Positions 21,424-33,700 of a stretch of 64,000 nt of DNA are shown here, in pieces; the first letter of the stretch is position 1, and each line of letters begins with the position of its first letter. The notes beneath the pieces were generated by a model. It did no database searches, was not told the origin of the DNA, and saw nothing but the letters and a program-made list of their open reading frames with translations. The stretch is taken from contig BDSI01000094.1 in the NCBI GenBank assembly GCA_003117195.1, positions 1 to 64,000 on the forward strand, given 5' to 3'. The position numbers were made by a program, and so were the translations under genes. Source of the DNA: Eudorina sp. 2006-703-Eu-15. Taxonomy: Eukaryota; Chlorophyta; Chlorophyceae; Chlamydomonadales; Volvocaceae.

Positions 21424-21805
21424 TGTCTGCGCCTGTACGGCGAGCGAGCAGCTTAATTCCTGGGGGACCAGCCCCCTTCTGACGATCGCTTCCTAGACGT
21501 AATCATGCACTTCTGGCGAGCAGTGACTTTTCGGCTTCGAAACAAAGTGGTCAGGTTACTCGAGGGCGATGCAAGCACGCTCAGCTCTGAACACCTTTTG
21601 GGCCTCGCCTGAATCGCGCCCCTGTTGGGCATATTTCAAGATTCACTCGTAATTGGTTGGGCTGACAAGGCAGTGCGCGCATTGGAAATAGAAAGGTAAT
21701 TCAGATCTTTGGTGACCCAACGAGGTACTTGGGAGGCAGATGTCCCCCAAATCTGCTCTCCCTTCATTGACGATGTAGGTCCGCTAGACGTGGCTCTGCA
21801 CCACG
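21424..21805 (+). promoter_or_regulatory. Upstream region of nuclease-like gene B
   Basis: About 380 bases between the LINE end and the ATG at 21806, not homologous to the upstream region of genes A and C. GC drops around 21530-21720. No TATA-like box is evident; promoter function is inferred from position. Confidence 0.3.
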
Positions 21806-24766
21806 ATGGACACGGATGGGGTGGACAAGGTTCACGAAGCCCTTGTAGCTTTGGGAGCTAACCCGACGGTCTTTAAAAAGACCGACTTGGAATGCCTGGA
21901 TCGGAACGGCTATCGCAACGTCGACGTTCTGCAGTCTGCAACACGCGAGAGCCTCACGGCCATTAATCTGCCGGTTGGACTCGTCGACTACATCCTAAAG
22001 CTGATCGGTGCGCAGGGTTCTCTCATGGGGTTCTCTGGTGGGTGAGGAGTGCGTACGCGTATGGGGTGGGCTACCGCGGCATGGCTGGCTACTGCATGCG
22101 GGGAGTTATTCCTGCCACTGTGCGCACGGCTGCACGTGTACCCCAGGGTGACAACTGTCCGGTCGATCGATGCCAGTCACCAGCATAGACGCGCAGAACG
22201 CACGCGGCTGCGCTGCGCCGCCACTAACACAGCTTGATGTGAAGACGCACCGTGCGGCCCACCTTCAGCCCGACGAGCAATGTCCCTGCAGCTTTAAGGC
22301 AGTTTTAAGGCAATACGCATTGAGGATAGTCATGGTCCCGCGCAGCTGAGTACTTGTTGGCCCGAGACCTCGAAGCTGCATTCTTACTGGGATGCCTCCC
22401 CCTGCTGTGGGAAATTTGTAGCGATTGTCCAGGTGTCTCTGCAAACACAGCACTGCTGGTGTAGGATTCGGGTTTAAAAACCTTACACTCTTGTGCGGTC
22501 TGTAAGGGGCTTTGCTGGACTTCGCTCAAGCCAGTTGCGTGTACAGAGGCTCTTAAAGCTGCCGCACCCGCCGCACGTCAGCACTCCGCCCCGCCTGTAG
22601 CTGTCGTGCGCTTTGAACCTAGCTAGACTGCGCTGGTACAAATTTTGCAGTGCCCGGCCGCTCCCCTGTCTTGCACAACCAACAGCAGCTGGCGCGGCCG
22701 CCACCACGAGCACAGCAGCGGTCGGTAAGTCCCGGACATGCCATCTTGGTGGTTTGGATCAGGATACCCAATTGCGTCAGTGTGCATGGGCATGCATGCG
22801 CGCATGTTTGCGATACCACAAGCGTCTAGTCGACCCGCCCTGATGGTCACATTGGACGTCCCCCTGCGCCACGCGCCAGCAATTACTGCAATCACTGCAC
22901 CCCACTCCGTGGCGCCAGACCCCACCCCACCCCGCGCATCAGACCGCATCAAGCAGGGGTTCGTGGCGTTGGGCGGTGTGGTGCCACGTGCGCGGGAGAG
23001 CTGTCTTATTGTGTCGGTTCACGTCGGATCTTGTCGTGCGGAGCACAGAAATGTATGGGCAGGATAACAAATCGGCCCATGTGCGGCCCATGGCGACGCG
23101 GCACAGGATGGCATTTTTGGCGATTTCTTGGACAAAGACTTGGGGGCTCTGGAAGGCCTGCTGGACAGTGGGGCAAGGGCACGGGGACGGTCCCCTGATG
23201 TCCGGATGCAGCCCAACAAGCAAGATAGGAGCCATGAGTGGGGGGCGTGGGGGCGGGTCGGCGGTAGTTAGTCGGGGCTGAGGGGTCCGGGTCCTGCGCG
23301 GCAGGAGCCGGTGAATTTTCGTTGGAATGGCCCAGGGATCTGCCCACAGGCGACTCCACCGGCTCTAGCACCCCGCGGCGGTTCATTACGTATGCGATCA
23401 TGCTACAGTGAAGAGTGCGGCGGAGTAGGCTGGCCATCGTGGGGATCCACCTCTGCGCTATGTCTGAGCGCTCACCCTCCTGAACCTTGCAGCGGCATGC
23501 AGCTCCTAACCTTCACATATTCCCCGTTCATTCCCATGTTGGGCAGTCCCGGCGGCTGGACTGGGCGTGCAGAGCGCGGCAGGGGTGGATATGGCGACTC
23601 TGCGCCAAGTCGCGCGTGAGGCGGCTCAGGCAGCGCTGGAGGCACAGGCGGCTCCCCGCAAGCCCAAGCCTTTCTCAAGCGTCGGCAATACGGAGGCTGT
23701 CCAGTTCCTGGCCGACCTGAATTTGGCGCAGATCGATGGTAACGCTTTATTTGCGGGTGAGGTGCAGCTACCTGATCAGATGCCCGAAATCAGCGGCTTT
23801 GACATGTCTGGCTACAAAACCGAGAACGAGGCCACAGGAGCGCTGCTCGAGCACCATAAGAAGCAGCTGACGCTCCTGGGTGTTCGGTTTGGCCGGTCGG
23901 GCTTCGACATCTACAACGTCCGCAGCTTCACAAATGACGCCCTGTTGATTAAAAAAGGCAACAAGGCCTTCAGCGGGATCTTCGACGGTTTAATAGCGCC
24001 TTACGGCCTGGGGCGAACCTATTCCATGAGGCAATGCCGCATCGTTTATGAGCACAAAAAGCCGGAGGTAAGGTGTAACGTGTTTTACTGTCGTGCAGAC
24101 TCTGTACAGCATGAACATGTCACGTGGCATGAGGTCCTGTCGTGCACTTGTGTATGTAGCACGTCGTGTTGTGAAGAAACGTTCTGTGCTTTCCACTGGT
24201 GCCGCTGGTTCGGCGCACAGGCGCTCGACGGATCTCAGGGCCAGGCGATTCTTGAGCTGCTGGCCGCGTGCGCCTATGGGCCGTGCCCTGTGCTGGTGGA
24301 CCTGACGGACGGCATGAGGCACATCGTGTACACCATACGCGGCCGGGAGGTCATTTCGTGGACTGAGCTGACCCCAAAGCAGGTGGGGAGCTAGGGTGGC
24401 GGGATGTTACTTACTTGAGGCGGTCGGGTGAAGATGAAGTATTGCCGTGCTAGTAAGCTGCTGGCATTTTACATCCACCTGCAGGCGTACTATCTGCAGG
24501 CGCAGCACCTCATGTCTTCTGAATTCCTTGCTAAGCGGACGCTGACGGTTGATCAAATTCCGGAGGAGGAGCAGGAGTGGATGCGCCCCGTGCACCAGCT
24601 GCGCCCGGAGTCGGGGCTGCTCGAGCAGCTCGAGTCGACCATTCCGTTCCTGCCGCCGGACGAGCGCGTGGACACGGCACTGGAGCTCATCCATGCGTGG
24701 ACACAGGCGCAGCAGCCGGCGCCGCCGATGCAACTCCCCGACAGCATCCAGGCCTTCTACGCGTGA
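21806..24766 (+). CDS. SAM-like / PD-(D/E)XK nuclease-like protein, copy B (alternative first exon)
   Basis: Exons are predicted at 21806-22007, 23583-24067, 24221-24382 and 24485-24766 (376 aa). The first exon is not homologous at DNA level to that of A and C, yet it also ends in phase 1 at a GTGCGC donor and also encodes a short helical SAM-like unit: F..TDLECLDRNGYRNVDVL, then L...NLPVGLVDYILKLI. The remaining exons differ from A by a single Ile/Val change (NIRSF to NVRSF). Nuclease-like signature residues are D202 and E224-x-K226. The first-exon swap lies upstream of the homology boundary near 22299. The exon 1 call rests on phase match and fold-like pattern, so it is less certain than the nuclease-like core. 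Confidence 0.65.
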
Positions 24767-25856
24767 GCTGTGGTAGGTGGGTCAGATGATGTGTGGGGCA
24801 TGCAAGAACCAGCGGTCCATCCAGTTGGGCGCGGCAGACAGTAGTAGTGCCGCCAGAGACACAACCCATGTGCGCCTGTAGCGCCTGCGCCTGCACCTCA
24901 TGTGCGGAGTTAACACTAGGCACGCTCGTTACGCAGGAGGAGAGGCATCCGTGGTTTGACATGGGCAGGAGGAGTCCGGGGGGAGGCGCATGTGGGTGGA
25001 GAACCTCGCCCTACAGTCTCGTGTTGCCTGCGACCACCCTAACTAACCCACAGGCATCACTGCTGCTGCACCATCCAATGTGCTCCGCCGTCCATGGTCC
25101 GCTTCTGTTCGTCCTGTGGACTGCGGACCGCGGGCTGCGGACTGCGGGTTGCGGACCGCGGGCTGCGGACTGCGGACCTGCAGATGGTGTCAAGGAGGGT
25201 CCTGGGAGGCTGCAGTGGGCTGTGACGGCGCTAGCTGGCGCAGCTGAGCGAGGTGCCGGGGACAGTGGCAGTGCGCAACCTGGTGGAGAACGAGTGAAGG
25301 GTCCAGGAGGGCCATGTGCACGGGCTGGGGCCGGTGCGGCGGGGAAGGCAATATTTGGCAGTGAACCGGCGAGGCGAGTGGGTGCTGTTGTTGAAGAGGA
25401 GAGGCTGAGAAGACGCGCGGGTGGCTGGCAGCACCTTTCGGCAAGGACTGCTACGTATGACCGTGACCGTGATCGGGAACGAGCTGCTCCCGGACGCGGA
25501 CCCTGCTGCTGTTGCCCGAGCGAGTAGCTACTGTGCATGGGCATGTGTGTGCGTGTGCGTACTTGCATTTCATGGCAGGTACGGTGCGCCAATGTAATGC
25601 ACCGGGGCGCGGCTTTCACGGCATGTAGATACCATGAAGTCGCGTTTGTTACTGCGGTGCGCATGCGAAGGCGTTGTTGTATGTGAGGTGTGTCGGCACA
25701 CGTGTCAACCAGCCGGGTTTGCTGGGCATGTGCCATGGAGCCCACCCACCGGGCGCAATGTCTGTATGTAGTTGCTCGCATGACATCAACGCAGCCGTAT
25801 GTGTGGCTGTCATGAAGCCTTTGTGCGCAGGCAGGCACCTGAGTTTAACATGTCGT
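22299..25856 (+). repeat. Third, partial copy of the nuclease-gene segment (copy B)
   Basis: Homologous to about 2739-5902, then 6545-6871, then 7948-7978 of the left block. Two segments present in A and C are missing here: about 640 bases holding the exon fragment at 6364-6471, and the 6872-7940 LINE-containing segment. Copy B also holds only one arm of the 6575-6645 palindrome. Its 5' flank differs from A by several percent, but its gene body is almost identical to A. Confidence 0.9.
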
Positions 25857-28600
25857 TGGGCATCTGAAGCCGCCGTCATGCCACGTCTGGAGTCCTGCGC
25901 TGGTGCCTTGGAGGATGCCCCACGGGGCCCGGCCGCTGCCGGCACGGGTCGCTGGTGGTGACCGGTGGTGCGGGCATACAGGGGTGAATACGCCACCCCT
26001 CAGTTCCGCACCCCCTTAATACACGCCAGGCGTCGGCCTGCGTACTAATATTAATTTTATCGCTGGTGGTGACCCACACAGGGCCGCTCCTGGGCTCCGC
26101 CCCGCCATCGGCGGGAGCTGCGATCGCACCCTGGGCTGCTGTTCCACACCGCATGCAACCACTCCCCTCCCCACATTGCTTTCGGATATCCAGATGCCAA
26201 CAAGGCAATAAACAGACGCTCTTAGAGCCGCAGCAGCGACGCAGCCACTCGCGCTGTCGCGCACCTCTCGCTTTGACTGGCCCGTCCTGTCTCCTGCCGA
26301 CCTCGCCGCCCTCCGCCGCGCCGCCCGCGGATTCGTCGTCACCGTTACCGACAAAAGCTCCGCTACCTTTCAGCTCGTGTGCGCCAAGCTGTACGCCGAG
26401 AACTGTATGCGCGACCTTCACCTTCACGACACCTTCGCCGTACCACCCCCGCCCCCCGCCCCCGGCGCCGCCCCGCCGCAGCCACCCCCTCCCCCCGTCG
26501 CCCCCGCACCCCCTCCGCCCCCCGCTGTCGCCGCCCCACCGCCGCCCGCCGCCCCAGCCCCGCCTCCACCCCCTCCACCCGCCGCCCCCGCCCCGCCTCC
26601 GTTCCTCGCCACCGCCGCCCCACCGCCGCACGCCCCCCCACCCCTACCTCCACCTCCTCCCCCCGCCGCTCCCACACCACCTCCGCTCCCCGCCGGCGCC
26701 GCCCCACCCCCGCCCCCCGTCGCCCCCGCACCGCCCGCCCCCTTCGTCGCTCATGACGCCGGCCCCCCCGACGCCGCCCCCACCGCCGCCGCCGACCCCC
26801 CAGACGCCGCCTACGTCGCCCGGGGCGCCACCGGTGGCCCCCCGCCCCTCGCCTTCGACTTCGAACGCCTGTACACCAACCTCCCCCACGCCCTGCTCCG
26901 CACCGCCCATCATGACCTCCTCGCCGCTTGCCTCGCCGCCACCCCCTACATCCGCGTCACCACCACCGACCCGCCGCCCCACCGTCCCACTGACAAACCA
27001 AAGCACACCGTCACCTTCCACGCCGCCTCCCCCGGCCCCCGATGTCGGATCCGGGACCGCACCGCCACCCGCGTCTTCACCCTCACCGACTTCCAGCTCG
27101 TCCTCGACTCCCTCCTCGTCTCCACCTTCATCGCCTTCGGCCCCGCGCTGGTCCGCCAGGTCAAGGGCATCCCCATGGGCATCTCCGCCGCCCCCTTCAT
27201 TGCTAACTTGTTCCTCGCCTGGTATGAGTACTGTTTCCTGCTGCAACGCCACCACCCCAACGTCACCCCCGCCGAGAAAGCCATCCTCACCCGGTTCCAG
27301 TACTCCCTCCGCTACCTCGATGACCTCCTGTCTCTGCACAACCCCCATATCGGCGCCTACCTCTCCCGCGCCACGGTTATTGGCAACCTCCGTGGCATCT
27401 ACCCGCCCGAGCTCTCTGTCACCCCGCAACGCCATGACCACCTGCCCGCCGGTTCCATCCCCTTCCTGGACATCCTCCTCGTTCACAGCCCCCTCGACAA
27501 CCGCCGCCGCTACCTCACCCAGCTGTACGACAAACGCGTGCAACCCGCCTTCGCCAACGTCCGCCTCTCACGCTTTGTCGCCCGCGATTCCAACGTCAAC
27601 GAGGCCTGCAAGCGCAACATCTTCACGGGCCAGTTCCACCGCCTTCGGCGGGTCATCTCCTGCCCCGATAACTTCTGTGCCGAAATCGCCCTCCTCATCC
27701 GTGCCCTCGTCGCCCAAGGCTACTCGCGCAAGCACCTCCTCTCCCAGTTCGTCACCCTGCTCGCTGCCGTCCCCCAAGCGTTCTACTTCGCCCGACGCTC
27801 CACACACAAGGATATGCTGGCCGTCGTCCACACCCACCTGCGTGATTCCCCCGCCGTCCCACCCGCAACCGGCCCCAGCCCATGACCACCCCCTCCTCCG
27901 CCCCCCTCGCGAAGTCAGCGGCTATCCCCTCTGCGTTCCAACGGGCGCTCCTGTGTGCCCGCGTGGGTCGGTGCGCCGGTGTGGGTCGTCTTCGGGCCCG
28001 TGTTGGGTTTCGTTTGCGTGTGGCCGGCCTCGCCAGGCTTGGGCTTCGTGTCAGCGTCCGTGCCGGCCCGGCCGTGTCGCCCGCCGCCTGTAACTGTTAC
28101 GCCGCCTTCGTCTCCTTGCCTCGCTTCCCACGCCACCCCACTCCGCACCGCACGTACCCGGCCCCGCCCTACCGACAGCCCTAGACGCGCCATACGCGGC
28201 ACCCCCATGCAGGGGCTGCTCCGCTGCGACCGGGCACGGTGGGGAGCCATGCCCCGAACTTGGCCCGCCACCCGGTCGTCTGTCTCCTCGTCCCCGCCCG
28301 ATGTTTGCTCCCTTGCCGTACGTGCCGTACCTGTCGTACCGTCACCCTGCCCATATCCCACTCCCCCTTCGCCTGGCCTGTCCTCTTCCGCGCCGCGCTG
28401 CCGCCCCACCATTCACGCATACTGTTTTTCTTGTGTTGTGTACTCTCTGTCATTGCCCTTCTTACGCCGCGCCTGCTCACTCTGTTCCTCGGCTTCCCTC
28501 TTTGCATCGCCGTCACCTCGGACCTCGCCCGTGGCGCTGCTACTCCATCTACACTTACAGGTCGGTACAGTATCTGTCTTTCTCGGGTTGGGTCGGGTTC
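25857..28600 (+). mobile_element. 5'-truncated Penelope-like retroelement and flanking sequence
   Basis: Begins where homology of copy B to the left block ends and finishes at the left edge of the right duplication copy. The recognisable part is the reverse transcriptase at 26212-27885. No GIY-YIG endonuclease is visible on either side; in green-algal Penelope-like elements this domain can be N-terminal, the part missing here. Exact element ends, inverted or tandem terminal repeats were not found by eye. The 27886-28600 portion has no recognised coding. Confidence 0.6.
26212..27885 (+). pseudogene. Reverse transcriptase of Penelope-like type, N-terminally truncated
   Basis: The frame is open from just after a TAA (26209-26211) to a TGA (27883-27885). 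It opens with TVTDKSSATFQLVCAKLY, the conserved N-terminal RT motif of this class. Next come about 140 residues of Pro/Ala, then RT motifs in order: FDFERLYTNLP (about 26854), VKGIPMGISAAPFIANLFL, the catalytic RYLDD (27310-27324) and IPFLDILL. Catalytic residues look intact, but there is no proper start (first ATG 26407 lies inside the RT) and no endonuclease, so it is a remnant. Assignment to Penelope-like rests on the TNLP, PMG..AP.IANL and PFLD motifs; a related RT class is possible. Confidence 0.75.
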
Positions 28601-29509
28601 GCTTTCTGCTTGCTGTTGCACTTGCCGGCAGCGCGGCCGCGCCGCCACGCGCCTGCGCGCCGTCGCTTTCCTTACTCTGCTACGCAGGTACCACGCCACG
28701 TAAGTATAATGAGTTATGCTGGGTGTGCCCGGGCCGTTATCTGGGTTTATTTCTTTTTTTCAATTTAACCTCTCGCTCAGCGGGTGGCGAAATTTATAAA
28801 CAATGCCCCGCTGTACGTCTCCGGGCCAGCCAGCCTGGCTGCCAAGGCAGTTAAGGCGCTCCTTGTAGTAGGTGTCGTACAGTGGTCGGCCCTGCTCCTC
28901 AAATACGGTGCGAAGCACTGTCCCAGCATCTCGAGAAGCCTTTGCCGGCTCTCACCTACTACACTCCTTCGCGACGAAGGTCAGTCTGGAACGTTTCAAA
29001 AACGTATACAGCCTGGAGAGCCGCTTGCGTCCATGCAAGCGTGCGCGCCTGGAACGTGCAGCGGAGTGCACTTCGTACCTTGTCTTTTTTTTGCTTTTAA
29101 CCCCTGTCTGCTCGGACGTTGTGCAGCCGCGGCGGCTGACCAGGGCTTGGGGAGCGCGGCGCAAGCCGGTGAGTTTGTATTCAGGCCCAAGGGTTTGGGG
29201 TTTGCTTACGGGCCTGAGCACCAGCCCTAGCATCCCGCGGTTGGGCTATCGCTAAATGCGCGGCACAGTACATACGCTGGCCCTGGCGGGGATCCACCTC
29301 CGCCGCTGTGGGCACAGCTGCGCGGACCCATGACTGCCCTCAATGCGTATGATGGTAGTTGTTTGCCTGCGACCTTGAAGCTGCACTCTCACTGGGATCA
29401 ATCTCTGCAGGGCACTTCCACGCACGAGGCCGTAGGGTGGGGATCGGCACGCGGTTTGTTGGGGACCGACAGCAGAGTGGGGTCATCACGTATTGGGGCG
29501 GGTGGGTAG

Positions 29510-29598
29510 TTGGAGGGGCACTGTTCTGACACCCCGAGCAGGCAACGCCGCGCCCCACAGCGTCGCCTGCTCGGGGTGTCAGAACAGTGCCCCTCCAA
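29510..29598. repeat. Palindromic hairpin 1 (right copy)
   Basis: Same foldback as 905-992. Here both arms are perfectly complementary because of one extra C in the left arm. Confidence 0.9.
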
Positions 29599-30314
29599 TG
29601 GGGAGGCGGGGCTACCATCCAAGCTTGACGAGGTCCTTTCCGTGAAACCTCCCTCAAAGCAGTGCGTAGCCTTGCGTAGTCTTGAGTCCTGACCTTCAAT
29701 GGGCTCACATGAGATTTAACCCAGCAAGTATTGCACGTTGAGCTCGCGACTTCCACCTTGCGAACCATTGGTTCGTTCAGGAAGGTGTCCCCATCACTCG
29801 TCGCCTCATGCACTTTCCTGGCCAACATCCTCATTTTAATAGAAGTTCTATACCAAATGAGCTTCAAGCGCGACCAGCAACGGTGCTTGCAAAGAAGCTG
29901 GATGGGCATTCTTTGGGTATACTTATGCGAAGGCTGCCAGGACTACGCGTATGGCACTTGTCGCGCTAACAGTCAAGAAGTACAAAAACATCAATGTGGT
30001 CAGATTGGACTCAATGTCGGAATGTGTCTGAGTGTGTACGGACACGGACACGGAGTGTGTACGGACACGCTGCCCGTGATGGCACGACCTGGCACCTCTA
30101 GCCAAACAAGAGTTTGGGAAGGGTTCGCGGCGATATGCCGCCCCATACCCCAACAGCGCATTCGTGGTTTGTATCTGGTGTGCTTGTTTCTGGTGGTTGC
30201 GAGCATGTCTGGGAGGTGTGCGTACCGTATCGCGTAGGGAGGTGTGCATACCGTGTCGTGTGAGGCAGGGACAAATGCTTTGGTGGCTTTGGCATCAATG
30301 GGAAGGTCGCGAAG

Positions 30315-30627
30315 GGAGTTGGCTAGCCAACCGAACTAAAACAAACAACGAAACTGAACGCCGCGAATACAATTCGGTACAAGCGTTCAATTATCCAAAC
30401 TCGTGCTACAGGAAACCGATAGCCGGCGACGTTTCTCCGAGACTCGGCGGCTGTATTCGGCGGCAGGAATCCTATACTCGGCGGTCGGCGCGAGGATCGT
30501 CATCTCATTTCGGTATTGGCAGTACAGTTTCGGCGCGAACGGGTCTTTATTGGATTAACACAGTGAAACTGTAAATTAATCAAGAAGTAAGATCTTTATA
30601 GGAGTATATATATATATATTTTTTCCA
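30315..30627 (+). promoter_or_regulatory. AT-richer upstream region with longer TA run, probable promoter of gene C
   Basis: Counterpart of 1700-2010, with an expanded TA microsatellite and a small CGGCGGTCGGCGCGAGG insertion around 30480. It lies about 145 bases upstream of the ATG at 30772. Function is inferred from position. Confidence 0.4.
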
Positions 30628-30771
30628 GTCAGGAGACCCCAACTTGCCAGGTCACCGCGCGGTCACCTCGGCCGTCCCGCTGATCGAAACAGTGCTCCCA
30701 AGCTATGAGCAGTACCATGTAGGTCGCCACAGGAGCGTCCGAAACCAAATCGCCTGGGAACGGACCTTGAT

Positions 30772-33700
30772 ATGTACACCATTCGCGAAGCTCTTCTTCG
30801 GGTCCCGGGAGAGAATGACATCTCCATCCAGCCTATTATTCGCGCTCTTTCCGAGCATGGCTTTCAAGAGCATGAACAGGCTGGCGGCGCCTTCATTTTG
30901 CTAGATCCAGACCAACCGGCAGGCCTCAACACTCGGCAGAAATGCGCGCTAAAGGCTGCAATCAAAGGTGCGCTACACGCTTGTCCATGCCTAGAATGAA
31001 GGACCTGGTTGCGTTCGAGCGGCTCTTGCCCTCCCGCACCATCCCGCACGCTCGCTCGTCGTGCAGTTGTGGCGGATGCCCTGGGCGAGGGGAGCGCGAC
31101 AGGAGCTGGTAAGAAATTGACGGTCGGATCGGACTTATGGGGTACTTCGGGGGCAGCCAACTGCACGAGTTCGGACAAGGCACAGTAGCATAGCTGTACT
31201 TAATCTGGAAACCCATTCTATCGCATAGCTGTCTGAACGTCGGTGCACCAAGTGAACTGCGTACGTGCATCCCCTCGTGTGATTTTGTATTCGCCGGGGT
31301 AGCGTCCTGCGGTTGGGCTCTCGCAAAGAGCGCTGCACAATTCGCTGGCCATCGCAGGCAGTTTTAAGGCAATACGCATTGAGGATAGTCGTGGTTCCGC
31401 GCAGCTGTGCCCACAGCGGTGTATTTGTGAACTTGTTTGCCCGAGAAGCTGCATTCCCGCTGTGCCTCCCCCTGCTGTGGGAAATGGTAGCGATTGTCCA
31501 GGTGTCTCTGTAAACGCAGCACTGCTGGTGTAGGATTCGGGCTTGTACCTTACACTCTTGTGCGGTCCGTAAGGGGCGCTGCTGAACTTTGCTCAAGCCA
31601 GTTGCGTGTACAGAGGCTCTTAAAGCTGCCGCACCCGCCGCGCGTCAGCGCTCCGCCCCGCCTGTAGCTGTCGTGCACTTTGAACCTAGCTAGACTGCTC
31701 TGGTAAACATTTTACAGAGCCCGGCCGCTCCCCTGTCTTGCATAATCGACAGCGGCTGGCGCGGCCGCCACCACGAGCACAGCAGCGGTCGGTCAGTCCC
31801 AGAGATACTTCAAGTGTCGCGTCGGCCTGCCCTGATGCTCAAATTGGACATCCCCCTGCGCCACGCGCCAGCAATTACTGCAATCACTGCACCCCACTCC
31901 GTGGCACCAGACCCCACCCCACCCCGCGCGTAAGACCGCATCAAGCAGGGGTTCGTGGCGTTGGGCGATGTGGTGCCACGTGCGCGGGAGAGCTGTCTTA
32001 TTGTGTCGGTTCATGTCAGATCTTGTCGTGCGGAGTTCGGAAATGTATGGACAGGACAACAAATCGGCCCATGTGCGGCCCATGGCGACGCGGCACAGGA
32101 TGGCATTTTTGACGATTTCTTGGACAATGGCTTGGGGGCTCTGGAAGGCCTGCTGGGCAGTGGGGCAAGGGCACGGGGACGGACCCCTGATGTCCGGATG
32201 TAGCCCACCAAGCAAGATAGGAGCCATGAGTGGGAGGCGTGGGGCAGGGTCGGCGGTAGTTAGTCAGGGCTGAGGGGTTCGGGTCCTGCACGGCAGGAGC
32301 CGGTGAATTTTCGTTGGAATGGCTCCAGGGATCTGCCCACAGGCGACTTCACCTGAATCAAAGCACCAGCCCTAGCATCCCGCGGCGGTTCAGTACGTAC
32401 ACGATTATGCTACGGTGAAGAGTGCGGCGGAGTAGGCTGGCCATCGTGGGGATCCACCTCTGCGCTATGTCTGAGCGCTCACCCTCCTGAACCTTGCAGC
32501 GGCATGCAGCTCCTAACCTTCACATATCCCCCGTTCATTCCCATGTTGGGCAGTCCCGGCGGCTGGACTGGGCGTGCAGAGCGCGGCAGGGGTGGATATG
32601 GCGACTCTGCGCCAAGTCGCGCGTGAGGCGGCTCAGGCAGCGCTGGAGGCACAGGCGGCTCCCCGCAAGCCCAAGCCTTTCTCAAGCGTCGGCAATACGG
32701 AGGCGTTCGAGTTCCTGGGCGACCTGAATATGGTGGTGGTCAATGGTAACGATGAATTTGCGGGTGAGGTGCAGCTACCTGATCAGATGCCCGAAATCAG
32801 CGGCTTTGACATGTCTGGCTACAAAACCGAGAACGAGGCCACAGGAGCGCTGCTCAAGCACCATGAGGTGCAGCTGACGCTCCTGGGTGTTCGGTTTGGC
32901 CGGTCGGGCTTCAAAATCTACGACGTCCACAACTGCACAAATGGAGCCCTGTTGATTAAAAAAGGCAACAAGGCCTTCAGCGGGATCTTCGACGGTTGCA
33001 TAGCGCCTAACAACCTGGCGCGACTCTCTTCCTTGCGGCAATGCCGCGTCGTTTATGAGCACAAAAAGCCGGAGGTAAGGTGTAACGTGTTTTACTCTGT
33101 CGTGCAAACGCATGAGCATGTCACGTGGCTTGAGGTCCTGTCGTGCACTTGTGTATGTAGCACAACGTGTTGTGAAGAAACGTTCTGTGCTTTCCACTGC
33201 TGGTGCCGCTGGTTCGGCGCACAGGCGCTCGATGGATCTCAGGGCCAGGCGATTCTTGCGCTGCTGGCCGCGTGCGCCTATGGGCCGTGCCCTGTGCTGG
33301 TGGACCTGACGGACGGCATGAGGCACATCGTGTACACCATACGCGGCCGGGAGGTCATTGCGTGGACTGGGCTGACCCCAACGCAGGTGGGGAGCTAGGG
33401 TGGCGGGATGTTACTTGAGGGCGGGATGTTACTTACTTGAAGCGGTCGGGTGAAGGTGAAGTATTGCCGTGCTAGCTCTTAACCTGCTGGCATTTTTACA
33501 TCCACCTGCAGGCGTACTATCTGCAGGCGCAGCACCTCATGTCTTCTGAATTCCTTGCTAAGCGGACGCTGGAGCTTGATCAAATTCCGGAGGAGGAGCA
33601 GGAGTGGATGCGCCCCGTGCACCAGCTGCGCCCGGAGTCGGGGCTGCTCGAGCAGCTCGAGTCGACCATTCCGTTCCTGCCGCCGGACGAGCGCGTGGAC

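Noticed and set aside
26644..27543. 299-codon minus-strand Gly/Val/Glu-rich frame
   Set aside because: Antisense shadow of the Pro/Ala-rich RT segment.
26066..28093. 675-codon Ser/Pro/Thr-rich plus-strand frame over the reverse transcriptase
   Set aside because: Shadow of the RT frame, which has ordered RT motifs; this one has none.
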